Source: Chthoniobacteraceae bacterium
GTDB taxonomy: Bacteria > Verrucomicrobiota > Verrucomicrobiia > Chthoniobacterales > Chthoniobacteraceae
DNA length: 16,660 nucleotides
NCBI GenBank assembly: GCA_947478975.1
Contig: CANJYI010000013.1
Coordinates: forward strand, 1-16,660
Direction: 5' to 3'
A program made the position numbers and the translations under genes. The first letter of the stretch is position 1, and each line of letters opens with the position of its first letter. The notes beneath the pieces are model-generated. The model worked only from the letters and a program-made list of their open reading frames with translations, did not search any database and was not told the origin of the DNA. Shown here piece by piece: positions 7,001 through 14,753 of this stretch.

Positions 7001-10000
7001 AGCGGTTCCAGCGCGACTTTCAGCGTTACCCCTTTCGGCAGTGCGCCGTTCTCCTACCAGTGGAGAAAGGACGGGGCTGCGATCGCGGGTGGCACTTCAG
7101 CGTCTCTGGTTTTGCCAAAAGTCACCCCTCCACAAATCGGGAAATATTCCGTGGTTGTGACCGATTCAACCGGCAAGACCGTGACCAGCGTGGATGCTGC
7201 ACTGAACATCACCGGGGTCGATCCATCGCTTTGGACAGGGTTGGTGGCGTATTATCCGTTCAATGGGAATGCCAATGATGAAAGCGGATCCGGTTTACAC
7301 GGAACGGTCTTGGGGGGATCACTTAGCACAGATCGATTCGGCAATGCCAGTGGGTACACGTTTCCCTCTGCTGGGAACATGTTGGTGATGCCAGTAGATC
7401 ACTCCCGATTTGAAGCTGATTTCACCCTTTCAGTATGGATAAAAATAGGCGCATTGGATCACGATTACGCTCAAATCGTCAGTGGACAAAATTCGTTTAT
7501 CCAGTTGCATGCGTTCGGCCCAGTCTATAGCGAAAATGGAAGCTCATTGTTTGGTAAAATAGGGTTTTATCATTACAATAAAGGCTTAGATAAGTATTAT
7601 GGCGAAATAAATTCCAATGCTTTAGTGGCACATGGGGAGTGGCATCATTTGGCGATTGTGGCCTCCGGCTCTTACAGGGGTTTTTATCTGGATGGTGCAT
7701 TGAAAGATTCAAAGTCTATCGAAGCTGATTTTAGTGGTATTCAGGGTCGGTCGCTTTACCTTGGGGGCAACCCAGAGTACACGGATCTTGAAAACTTTAG
7801 ATGGCAAGGGTGCCTCGACGATCTCAGCCTCTACAATCGGGCTCTTTCAGATTCTGAAGTAACTTCCCTTTACAATAGGGAAAGAACTTGGATTGCACCT
7901 GCCATCACCTCTCAACCCGCCGCTGCATCCGTGGCACTTGGCGCTCCGGCAACGTTCGCCGTCGTAGCCACCGGCACCTCTCCCTCCTACCAGTGGCGCC
8001 GCAACGGCGTCTCCATCGTAGGCGCTATTTCCGCCACCTACTCAATCGCCTCGGTGCAGGTCGCCCAGACGGGGGATTATGATGTGGTCGTCTCCAATGC
8101 CGCCGGGAGCGTGACTTCCAACGTGGCGAAGCTCACCATCCCCTCCGCGGTGTCCATCGTGACCCAACCGCGCGCCCAGAGCTCCAATCCGGGGACGGCG
8201 GTGGCTTTGAGTGTGGGCGCTTCCGGGCCGGGCCCCATCACTTACCAGTGGCGCAGAAACGGTGTGACTCTCAAGGGGGCCACCGCGGCTTCCTACAAAA
8301 TCACCTCGCTCCAGACCGCCACCGAGGGACTCTACGATGTGGTCGTGACCAATTCCAGTGGCAGTCTGGCCAGTGCGCAGGCGGCGGTTTCGTTGAACAA
8401 GGCGGTGGTCATCACCAAGGCGCCAGTCGCCATGGCGGTGAATCCAGGGGCGAAGGCGAATTTTGCGGTCGTGGCTTCGGGCACCGAACCGTTCACCTAC
8501 CAGTGGCGAAAGAGCGGGGTTGCGATCGCGGGCGCCACAGGGGCGACCTATGAGATCGCGGCGGCACAGAGTGCCAACGCTGGGAGCTACGACGTGGTGG
8601 TGAAGAACGTGGTGGGTAGTGTGACCAGTTCCGTGGCGGCATTGACTCTCAACGTCGCGGTGAAGATCACCACACAGCCCGTGGGAGCCGCTCTGAATGC
8701 CGGTGCAGCCAAGACGCTCAGCGTCGTGGCAACGGGCACCGCGCCGCTGAATTACCAGTGGCGCAGAAACGGTGCGGCCATTTCGGGGGCAACCGCGGCC
8801 GCCTACACGATCGCCTCGGCGCAGGAGTCGAATGTCGGCGTCTATGATGTCTCGGTTGGGAATGTCGTGGGGACTGTCACCAGTGGAACGGCCAGCGTGA
8901 CGCTCAATGTGGCGCCTTCGATCGTGTCCCAGCCCTCGGGTATTGTGGTGAATCCAGGCAAGGCGGCGGCCTTCACTGTGGTGGCGGGCGGGACGGCTCC
9001 CTTCACCTACCAGTGGCGTAAAAACGGGGTCAGCATCTCAGGAGCCACTGCGGCCACCTACACGGTTGCCTCTGCGCAGGCTGCCAACGCTGGCACCTAC
9101 GATGTGGTGGTCAAGAACGCCGCAGGGAGCGCGACCAGTGCGAGTGCCACATTGGGCGTCAACACCGCGGCGAGCATCGCGACACAACCGACTGCGCTCA
9201 CGGTGAACCCGGGCGTGGAAGCGATTTTCAAGGTGACTGCAGCGGGGACAGCGCCGCTGACCTACCAATGGCGCAAGGGCGGAATCGCGATCGCCGGGGG
9301 GACGGGGGCCAGTTACGCGATTCGTTCGGCGCAGGGAAGCGATGCGGGCAGTTATGACGTGGTGGTGGGGAATATGGTGGGGAGCGTGGTAAGCACTACG
9401 GCGAAGCTGGCGCTAAACGTGGCGCCGACCATCACGGTCCAACCGGTCGGAGGAGTGTTAAATCTAGGGGTGAGCAAAACCTTGAGCGTGACGGCGGGCG
9501 GCACGGCACCGTTAAGCTACCAATGGCGCAAAGACGGCGCGCCCATTGCGGGTGCCGTGGGGGCGACTTACGCGCTTGGAGCGGTGCAGGGTGCGAGCGC
9601 GGGCAGTTACGATGTGGTCGTGGGCAATGTCGCGGGAAGCGTGACGAGCGCAGCGGCGTTGGTTTCGGTAAACGCGCCGCCGGTGATCACGGTGCAGCCG
9701 GGAAGCCTCACGGTGGCGGCAGGTGGGACGCTGCGTCTGGGAGTGACGGCCAGCGGCAACGGAACGCTCACCTATCAGTGGAGGAAGGGCGGAGCGTCGA
9801 TCGCCGGGGCGACGGGCGCGTCGTACACGGTGGCATCGGCGCAGGCGTCCGATGCGGGGAGCTACGACGTGGTGGTTCGCAATGTGTATGGAAGCACGAC
9901 AAGTGCACTGGCGGCGGTGACGGTAAGCGGGCCGTTGGAGGTGCCAAGGTACCGGTTTGTTGCGGGCACCTTTACTTGGACGCAGGCCAAGGCGGATGCC

Positions 10001-13000
10001 GAGGCCAAGGGGGGACATCTGGCAACGGTGACCAGTACGGCCGAGTGGAACCTTATGCAGCAGGTTATGGGACCTGATTTTGACAGACATGTTTGGCTCG
10101 GGGCTTCGGATGCGGCAGTCAATGGGGAATGGAAATGGGTTACTGGAGAGTCGTGGGGCGGCTTTACGAATTGGGCTCCAGGTGAGCCTAACAATGATGG
10201 CGGTCAGGCATACCTGCGAAAGTGCAATAAATCTGAAGGGGACGTGTGGGACGATTTTTGGGATTCTGCGATCACGGAAGGTTACATCCTCGAAATCGAG
10301 TCCCCCGAGATCATCTCGCAGCCGGCGTCCCTGACGGTCACCACCGGGACTTCCGCAACGCTTTCCGTGGCCGCCTTCGGTGGGATCCCGCTTTCCTACC
10401 AGTGGCGCAAAAACGGCGTCGCCATCGCAAGCGGAACGCAGGCCGCGTTCAGCCTGCCTTCCGCCAGTGGCGCAGACTCAGGCAACTACGACGTGGTGAT
10501 CACCAATTCCAAGGGCAGCATCACCAGCGCCGTTGCGACGCTTGTCGTGAGCGGCCCGTCCGTGGCCATCACCACCCAACCCGCCGGCGCCAACGTCAAC
10601 GCTGGGAGCTCAGCCACCTTCGCCGTATCCGCGACCGGGACGGACCCGTTGCGCTACCAGTGGCGCAAAAACGGAGCCCCCATTTCTGGAGGAACGGCGG
10701 CCTCTTACGCGTTGAGGGAAATCCAGTCGCTCGATGCAGCCACTTACGACGTCGTCGTGAGCGACCCCTTTGGGAGCGTCACCAGCTCGGGCGCGGTCCT
10801 CGCGCTGAACCTATCCCCCACCCTCAGCGCCCAGCCGGCTCCCGTGGCGGTAAACGCAGGAGCGCCTGCCACGCTTGCCGTGACGGTTTCCGGGACCGGA
10901 CCGTTCTCCTTCCAGTGGCGCAAGGACGGCGTCCCCATTGCAGGCGGAACGTCAGCTGCCCTCTCGCTGGCCGCGGCGCAGGTCGGTGACGCCGGCCTCT
11001 ACGACGTGGTCATCACCAACGTGGCGGGAAGCGTGACCAGCGCCGGTGCCCGCATCGCGCTCAACTCTCCGGTGAGCCTTTCGGCCCAGCCCGCCTCGAT
11101 TGCTCTCAATCCCGGTGGCTCGGGAGTCCTGCATGTCACGGTTTCCGGCACTGGACCGATTGGCTACCAGTGGCGCAAGGACGGGGTTCCGATCGTCGGC
11201 GCGACCTTGGCGAGCCTGGCCTTTGCAAGCGTGCAGACCTCAGATGGGGGCAGCTACGACGTGGTGGTCAGTAACGTCGCTGGCAGCACGACCAGCAGCG
11301 CTGCCGTCGTGACATTAAACACCCCTGTATCCATTACGACCCAGCCGCAGGGAGGGACGTTTAATCCGGGGGCGCCGTTGAACCTGAGCGTTACGGCTGC
11401 GGGAACGGCTCCCCTGACCTATCAATGGTTCAAGAACGGTGTCCCCATTGCAGGAGCGACTGGCGCTGCCCTCGCTCTTTCCGAACTCAAGGCTGCGGAT
11501 GCGGGCAAATACACCGTGCTGGTGGGGAACGTCGTTGGAAGCGTTACCAGCGAGGAGGCGGTGGTTTCCGTTAACACGCCCGTCAAAATCACATCCCAAC
11601 CTGTCGCTCTGACTGTTTCCTCCGGAATGCCCGCCGCCTTTGCTGTGACCGCCGAAGGCACAGGGCCGCTGACCTATCAGTGGCGCCGGAACGGCTCTCC
11701 CGTGGTGGGCGGCACGGCGGCGTCCTTTGCCCTCGACACGGCACAGGCGGCCGACGCGGGCTCCTACGACGTGCTTGTGGGCAATGTGGTTGGGAGCGTG
11801 GGCAGCAGCGCTGCAATCCTTGTCGTGAATGCTGGAGCAACCCTTACGAGCCAGCCCTCCGGTACCGTTGCAAACCCCGGAGCACCCGTCACTTTCAGCG
11901 TCACGGCCACCGGCACCGGCCCGTTTGCCTACCAGTGGCGGCGGGACGGCGTGAACATCCCGGGCGCATCCAGCGCTTCGTTAACGATCGCGTCAGTACA
12001 GGCGTCTGACGCCGGAAGCTACGATGTGCAGGTGACCAACCCGACTGGGAGTGTTGTCAGCGACGGCGCCACGCTTTCGGTCAACGCGCCGGTGAGCATT
12101 GGAGCGCAACCGATGGGCGTCACCGTGAATCAGGGCGCTGCATTCAGCCTGAGCGTTGCAGCCACCGGGACCGGACCGATTACCTACCAGTGGCGCAAAG
12201 GCGGAGTGCCTCTTGCCGGAGGTACGGGCACGACGTACGCAGTGCCGGCAGCACAGGTGGTGGACGCGGGCAGTTATGACGTGGTGCTGAGCAATCCTGT
12301 TGGGAGCGTGTCGAGCCTCACCGTAGCAGTGGGCGTGAACGAGGAGGCGACGATCCTGGCGCAGCCTGCGGGGGTTTCGGTGGAGATTTATTCGCCGCTG
12401 AGCCTGAGCGTGACGGCGGCGGGCACCGGCCCTTTCACCTACCAGTGGCGCAAAAATGGCGTCCCAATTCCGGAAGCGGTCGAGGCGGTCTACAGCAATC
12501 CTGTCGCGGGGCCGGGAGACGGTGGCAGCTACGACGTGGTGATCACCAACGTGGTCGGGAGCGTGACGAGCGCGCTTGCAACGGTGGTGGTGACGGAGGT
12601 GCCGAACAAGGTGTATCCGGTGACCATCACCAAGCAGCCTTCGCGTGCACTGGTTTCGCCGGGAGCGCCGTTGAATTTGCGGGTGAGCGCCGTGGGGACC
12701 GCTCCGCTGGCATACCAATGGTATCGCAACGGGGTGGCTTTGGTGGGAGCTATGGCGGAGACGTACACGGTGGCGGCGTCTGGCGCGGAGGAGATGGGGG
12801 TATACTGCGTGCGAATTTCCAACGGTGCGGGGGCGCTCTTAAGCGACAAGGTGCAGGTGGCGGTGGCTGGGGCGCCTGGGATCGCGAAGGATCCGGTCTC
12901 GTTCAAGGAATTGGAAAGCAATGTGGTGGTGAAACTGTCGGCAACCGCCAAGGGGAGCCTTCCGTTTAACTACGCGTGGAAAAAGGACGATGGAACGAGC

Positions 13001-13816
13001 GTTGCCAGCGGCGCGCTGGAGGCGAGTCCCGCCGGGGTGGAGATTCCGTTGAACGTGGTGGCGAGTGGCACGACGATGGGCTCGTACCGGTTGGTGGTGT
13101 GGAACCAATACGGGAAGGAGGAAAGCGCGCCTGCCACGGTGGAACTGGCGCTGCATTCGACGCGGTTGCTGCGCCACGGGTGGACCAAGTTTCTGGATCC
13201 TAAGGTGTACAAGCCTGGGTTGACCATGGTTGTGGGAAGTTTCCCGACAAAGGAAGTCACGCTGGACGACACGCTGATTGTTTCGTTCGGCTCGGTGGAC
13301 ACGCACACCTACGAGTGGGGCTACGTCACCAGCGGTTCGCTCACGGCCAAGCCGATACCCGGGCAGACCAAGCCCTATATTTCGCTCCAGCAGGTGCCCG
13401 GCATCAGCCTGTCCTGCGCTTACGTGCTGCAGGTTAAGATCGTGGCAAAAAAGACAGGGGCTGCTTGGACATTGAAATTCGTGACCACCACGTTTAAGGC
13501 CGGCGCCGGGAACGCGCTTGCGCCCGTCGCGATCGCTGTGGACCTCAATGACGCCTACGTTCCAAGCGGTGGTGCGGGTAACTTCGGAGTCGCGCTCACT
13601 GCAAACGGCTCCCAGTACGGCTGTACCTTCAACTGGTACAAGCAGGGGTTGCTGGGAGCGGCGACGCTTGTGGGGAGCAATTCCACCGGCTTTTTCTCGG
13701 TGCCCGGTGCGAAAAGCACGGATGACGCCGACTACTTCGTCGTGGTGGTGGACGCCTTGGGGCGCACAGTAGAAAGCAAACACGCCCACCTGTGGGTCTT
13801 TGTGGACGGCGAATAG
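4073..13816 (+). CDS. Giant secreted mosaic protein: FGE x2, HYR x2, LamG, C-type lectin, about 19 Ig-like repeats
   Basis: A 3247-aa exported protein, probably an adhesin or surface matrix protein. ATG 4073 gives a clean signal peptide (MKAMRSILFLALFFLWGG, cleavage near VAQA); the frame is open to 3983 but without a signal sequence there. Order by residue: beta domain 42-131; FGE 132-401; HYR-like 420-496; beta domain 506-595; FGE 596-865; HYR-like 886-961; Ig-like 965-1046; LamG 1052-1270; eight Ig-like repeats 1275-1955; C-type lectin 1958-2077; nine Ig-like repeats 2078-2841; a tenth plus a degenerate one to about 3026; then about 220 unrecognised residues ending in another weak Ig-like stretch. 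Each Ig unit carries a YQW(R/F/Y) core and a YDVVV strand. I see no transmembrane tail, PEP-CTERM or type IX sorting domain. Both FGE domains carry DGR-like variable segments (about residues 369-394 and 833-858). A flagellin gene starts 35 bases after its stop. Confidence 0.9.
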   Translation: MKAMRSILFLALFFLWGGLVAQAVIVDGDSAAGTLDLRGESNVTFSQRTDGSKLVDIYYTLDGGTSSVALGVSLDGGTTFTSVTTLTGDVGAAVSAGTAKQIVWNAGTDQPGTGYPNVKMRVTALLDGAGGSFAPIPGGTYSMGNLFGDSDITNAGTVSVTLSPYYMAVNDTTKAQWDAVRTWATANGYTDLAAGAGKASNHPVQTVKWYDVVKWANAASEKEGLTPCYKVSGAVYRTGTSDAVTCDWSANGYRLPTEAEWEVAARGGLSEKRFPWGDTISQSQANYRASTGYAYDSSGSVNDYHPTYKTGGNPYTSPVGVFAANGYGLYDMAGNVRQWCWDWYGTPDAGGTDPRGAGTGSLRVLRGGNCYSIASDARCAVRNDFAPSYANDNGGFRLARGRSSGSGSGTLSGGGVVDTTPPIVSVPGAVSVSATSGSGATVTLSGATATDNLGTPTLTYAPASGSTFPGGTTTVTVTAKDSVGNTATGTFAVTVSPFIVIPQATNVTFSQRTDGSKLVDIYYTLDGGTSSVALGVSLDGGTTFTSVKTLTGDVGAAVSAGTAKHIIWNAGTDHPSADYPNVKMRVTALLDGAGGTFAPIPGGTYQMGNLIGDADITNDAPVTVTLSPYHMAVHDTTKAQWDSVRTWAVGNGYTDLAVGAGKATNHPVQTVSWYDVVKWANAASEKEGLIPCYQVSGSVVRTGTSNEVTCDWTANGYRLPTEAEWEVAARGGLSGKRFPWGDTISQSQANYRASTSYAYDLSGSVNDYHPTYKTGGTPYTSPVGSFAANGYGLYDMAGNVFQWCWDWLGTPYAGGTDPRGAATGSDRVLRGVDWYYYANGARSAHRVNVSPSRADSSFGFRLARGQSSGSWSGTQSVGGAVDTTLPVLSVPGAVNVTATSASGATLTLSGANATDNMGGTPTLTYAPASGSTFPVGTTTVTVTATDSVGNIASGTFTVTVTGTVGLTVQPSPLTVASGSSATFSVTPFGSAPFSYQWRKDGAAIAGGTSASLVLPKVTPPQIGKYSVVVTDSTGKTVTSVDAALNITGVDPSLWTGLVAYYPFNGNANDESGSGLHGTVLGGSLSTDRFGNASGYTFPSAGNMLVMPVDHSRFEADFTLSVWIKIGALDHDYAQIVSGQNSFIQLHAFGPVYSENGSSLFGKIGFYHYNKGLDKYYGEINSNALVAHGEWHHLAIVASGSYRGFYLDGALKDSKSIEADFSGIQGRSLYLGGNPEYTDLENFRWQGCLDDLSLYNRALSDSEVTSLYNRERTWIAPAITSQPAAASVALGAPATFAVVATGTSPSYQWRRNGVSIVGAISATYSIASVQVAQTGDYDVVVSNAAGSVTSNVAKLTIPSAVSIVTQPRAQSSNPGTAVALSVGASGPGPITYQWRRNGVTLKGATAASYKITSLQTATEGLYDVVVTNSSGSLASAQAAVSLNKAVVITKAPVAMAVNPGAKANFAVVASGTEPFTYQWRKSGVAIAGATGATYEIAAAQSANAGSYDVVVKNVVGSVTSSVAALTLNVAVKITTQPVGAALNAGAAKTLSVVATGTAPLNYQWRRNGAAISGATAAAYTIASAQESNVGVYDVSVGNVVGTVTSGTASVTLNVAPSIVSQPSGIVVNPGKAAAFTVVAGGTAPFTYQWRKNGVSISGATAATYTVASAQAANAGTYDVVVKNAAGSATSASATLGVNTAASIATQPTALTVNPGVEAIFKVTAAGTAPLTYQWRKGGIAIAGGTGASYAIRSAQGSDAGSYDVVVGNMVGSVVSTTAKLALNVAPTITVQPVGGVLNLGVSKTLSVTAGGTAPLSYQWRKDGAPIAGAVGATYALGAVQGASAGSYDVVVGNVAGSVTSAAALVSVNAPPVITVQPGSLTVAAGGTLRLGVTASGNGTLTYQWRKGGASIAGATGASYTVASAQASDAGSYDVVVRNVYGSTTSALAAVTVSGPLEVPRYRFVAGTFTWTQAKADAEAKGGHLATVTSTAEWNLMQQVMGPDFDRHVWLGASDAAVNGEWKWVTGESWGGFTNWAPGEPNNDGGQAYLRKCNKSEGDVWDDFWDSAITEGYILEIESPEIISQPASLTVTTGTSATLSVAAFGGIPLSYQWRKNGVAIASGTQAAFSLPSASGADSGNYDVVITNSKGSITSAVATLVVSGPSVAITTQPAGANVNAGSSATFAVSATGTDPLRYQWRKNGAPISGGTAASYALREIQSLDAATYDVVVSDPFGSVTSSGAVLALNLSPTLSAQPAPVAVNAGAPATLAVTVSGTGPFSFQWRKDGVPIAGGTSAALSLAAAQVGDAGLYDVVITNVAGSVTSAGARIALNSPVSLSAQPASIALNPGGSGVLHVTVSGTGPIGYQWRKDGVPIVGATLASLAFASVQTSDGGSYDVVVSNVAGSTTSSAAVVTLNTPVSITTQPQGGTFNPGAPLNLSVTAAGTAPLTYQWFKNGVPIAGATGAALALSELKAADAGKYTVLVGNVVGSVTSEEAVVSVNTPVKITSQPVALTVSSGMPAAFAVTAEGTGPLTYQWRRNGSPVVGGTAASFALDTAQAADAGSYDVLVGNVVGSVGSSAAILVVNAGATLTSQPSGTVANPGAPVTFSVTATGTGPFAYQWRRDGVNIPGASSASLTIASVQASDAGSYDVQVTNPTGSVVSDGATLSVNAPVSIGAQPMGVTVNQGAAFSLSVAATGTGPITYQWRKGGVPLAGGTGTTYAVPAAQVVDAGSYDVVLSNPVGSVSSLTVAVGVNEEATILAQPAGVSVEIYSPLSLSVTAAGTGPFTYQWRKNGVPIPEAVEAVYSNPVAGPGDGGSYDVVITNVVGSVTSALATVVVTEVPNKVYPVTITKQPSRALVSPGAPLNLRVSAVGTAPLAYQWYRNGVALVGAMAETYTVAASGAEEMGVYCVRISNGAGALLSDKVQVAVAGAPGIAKDPVSFKELESNVVVKLSATAKGSLPFNYAWKKDDGTSVASGALEASPAGVEIPLNVVASGTTMGSYRLVVWNQYGKEESAPATVELALHSTRLLRHGWTKFLDPKVYKPGLTMVVGSFPTKEVTLDDTLIVSFGSVDTHTYEWGYVTSGSLTAKPIPGQTKPYISLQQVPGISLSCAYVLQVKIVAKKTGAAWTLKFVTTTFKAGAGNALAPVAIAVDLNDAYVPSGGAGNFGVALTANGSQYGCTFNWYKQGLLGAATLVGSNSTGFFSVPGAKSTDDADYFVVVVDALGRTVESKHAHLWVFVDGE
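5159..5278 (+). other. Candidate DGR variable region 2 (first FGE domain of the giant protein)
   Basis: Starts at CGA GTG TTG CGC GGG GGT (RVLRGG) and ends in GGCTTCCGCTTGGCCCG. The 26 codons 5177-5254 encode N, C, Y, S, I, then A, S, D, A, R, C, A, V, R, N, D, F, A, P, S, Y, A, N, D, N, G. Codons that vary against the other copies are nearly all NNC (AAC, TAC, AGC, ATC, TCC, GAC, TGC, GTC, TTC, GCC); invariant GCG, CGG, CGC and CCG have no adenine. The region is internal to a very long ORF, which is unusual because known variable regions normally end their genes. Confidence 0.7.
6551..6670 (+). other. Candidate DGR variable region 3 (second FGE domain of the giant protein)
   Basis: Exactly 1392 bp after variable region 2 and aligned to it without gaps. 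The 26 codons 6569-6646 share only 9 residues with region 2, against about 86% identity in the rest of the domain. Variable codons are again NNC (GAC, TAC x3, AAC, GGC, CAC, GTC x2, TCC, CGC, AGC, TTC), separated by unchanged GCG, CGG, GCG, CGC, CCG, TCG and GCG. The preceding motif is RVLRGV rather than RVLRGG (GTT for GGT), a change that A-directed mutagenesis does not explain and that I attribute to drift. Confidence 0.7.
7226..7881 (+). other. LamG / concanavalin-A-like domain within the giant protein
   Basis: The translated stretch has the usual LamG-type jellyroll motifs of bacterial surface proteins: LVAYYPFNGNANDESGSG near its start, FTLSVWIKIG, GEWHHLAIVASGSYRGFYLD, and CLDDLSLYNRALSDSEV at the end. 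Such domains commonly bind glycans or proteins. Base composition differs sharply from the surroundings: 7441-7620 has 68 G+C of 180 (about 38%) by my count, while a sample of the following Ig array (8161-8220) has 43 of 60. This suggests the domain was acquired from a lower-GC source. Confidence 0.8.
7896..9935 (+). repeat. Ig-like repeat array 1: eight units of exactly 255 bp
   Basis: The tyrosine codon of the YQW core falls at 7988, 8243, 8498, 8753, 9008, 9263, 9518 and 9773, an exact 255-bp (85-residue) spacing with no indels. Each unit has a T-QP-like start, a YQWR(K/R)(N/G/D/S)G turn, a G(A/G)T segment and a closing YDVVV strand followed by GS.TS. Nucleotide sequences of units differ at many synonymous sites, so they are not a fresh amplification; length appears constrained by the fold. 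Confidence 0.9.
9944..10303 (+). other. C-type lectin domain within the giant protein
   Basis: The encoded segment reads like a canonical C-type lectin carbohydrate-recognition domain: FTWTQAKADAEAKGGHLATV, then VWLGASDA, GEWKWVTGE, FTNWAPGEPNN, and VWDDFW before GYILEIE. The EPN tripeptide is the calcium/sugar-binding motif associated with mannose-type specificity, and WDD stands at the WND position. The canonical disulfide cysteines are largely missing. It interrupts the Ig arrays and has somewhat lower GC than its flanks (10201-10260 is 30 of 60). Confidence 0.8.
10305..12595 (+). repeat. Ig-like repeat array 2: nine regular units
   Basis: Core (Y/F)QW codons start at 10397, 10655, 10910, 11165, 11420, 11675, 11930, 12185 and 12440: the first step is 258 bp and all others exactly 255 bp. 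A tenth, less regular unit follows at 12713 (step 273). Same domain family as array 1, with VPI(A/V)GG/A after the core more common here. Variation between units is spread over the domain and shows no NNC pattern, unlike the FGE variable regions. Confidence 0.9.
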
Positions 13817-13851
13817 AGAGTCAAAGAAGCCTGCCTTTTAGAAACCAGTCC

Positions 13852-14724
13852 ATGAACAGCGTCCTCTCCTACACCAGCAGCGTGGTCCGCAACCAGGCGG
13901 TCTTCGACCTCAATCGCACCTCGGGACAGTACGCGAAAAGCGTGGCGCGGATTGTGAGCGGCTCGAGGCTGGTGGACACCTCGGATGATTCGGGTGCCTA
14001 CGCGGTTTCGCTGAAGCTGAGGTTTTCGGGCAAGGCATTGGACGCGGTACAGAAAGGGTTAATGAACGCGCAGTCGTTTCTGCAGGCGCAGGAGGACGGA
14101 CTGGTGGAAGTGGGACGCGCAGTGGAACGGATGAACGAACTTGCCACCTTGATACAGGACCCCACCCGGAACACCGAGGATGTGAATGCAAGCGTACTGG
14201 AGATGAACCAGCTGCGGGAGGAAATCGTGAAGGTGCAGGGGAGCAAGCTCAACGAGCAGAAACTGTTCGTGAACTTTTTGGGGGAAACCACCGACCCGCT
14301 GACGGTGCGGCTTGGGGAATCGGGGCAGACGCTGGACATGACGCGCTCGGACTTCAGCGCTGGCGACGCTTCGAACGCGTGGATATTTATCCTCGGAACC
14401 GACTCGCCCTACGTTGGAATTGGGACGGACAACAGGGATGGGTTGGCTACCTTCGGGCAGGCCGGTTTTGACACGCTGCTGCAATCGGTCTCGTCGATGC
14501 TGGCGACCAACGGAGCGGAGCAGAGTCGCGTCTTGCACGCGCTGGATCAGGCCCGCACCAGAGGCGGCAGTCTGGAGGCGGCTGGGAGCCAGGTATCGGA
14601 TGTGGACGTGGCGCGGGAGGTGACGCGCCTCGGGCGGGCCAGCATCCAGATGGATGCGGCACGCTCGGTGATGACGCAGGCCAACGTGCTGGGCGAGTTG
14701 GCGGTGAGGCTCCTTGGGGGGTAG
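13852..14724 (+). CDS. Flagellin (short form, D0/D1 domains only)
   Basis: A 290-aa flagellin-like filament protein. The N-terminal helix region contains LNRTSGQYAKSVARIVSGSR, then SDDSGAYAVSLKL, matching the flagellin L..L..G.R...A.DD.A..A.S pattern. A long central helix (QSFLQAQEDGLVEVGRAVER, then MNELATL) follows. The C-terminus (SDVDVAREVTRLGRASIQMD ... MTQANVLGELAVRLL) matches the flagellin D0 helix. The central outer-domain region is very short (about residues 140-230), so the filament surface would be minimal. FlgL (hook-associated) has similar ends, but the DD.. and C-terminal helices favour flagellin. ATG 13852 was chosen over an upstream in-frame ATG at 13792, which lies inside the giant gene and precedes the conserved N-terminus by 20 non-flagellin residues. 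It lies 35 bases after the giant protein stop with no obvious Shine-Dalgarno, so cotranscription is plausible. Confidence 0.85.
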   Translation: MNSVLSYTSSVVRNQAVFDLNRTSGQYAKSVARIVSGSRLVDTSDDSGAYAVSLKLRFSGKALDAVQKGLMNAQSFLQAQEDGLVEVGRAVERMNELATLIQDPTRNTEDVNASVLEMNQLREEIVKVQGSKLNEQKLFVNFLGETTDPLTVRLGESGQTLDMTRSDFSAGDASNAWIFILGTDSPYVGIGTDNRDGLATFGQAGFDTLLQSVSSMLATNGAEQSRVLHALDQARTRGGSLEAAGSQVSDVDVAREVTRLGRASIQMDAARSVMTQANVLGELAVRLLGG

Positions 14725-14753
14725 GCGGCGGAGCGAATTCCCGGCGGCCGTAA

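Noticed and set aside
9944..10303. C-type lectin domain as a DGR variable protein
   Set aside because: Only one copy is present, its end lacks AAC-derived codon structure, and it has a normal sugar-binding motif.
7896..12595. Ig-like repeats as further DGR-diversified sites
   Set aside because: Their differences are spread over all codon positions, including synonymous ones, with no NNC pattern or constant A-free codons.
12839..13789. Long open frame (316 codons) on the minus strand
   Set aside because: It lies wholly inside the giant gene in antisense, has no recognisable motif, and is explained by GC-rich codon bias that leaves other frames open. The same applies to 3213-4022, 9512-10090 and 11993-12718 on the minus strand.
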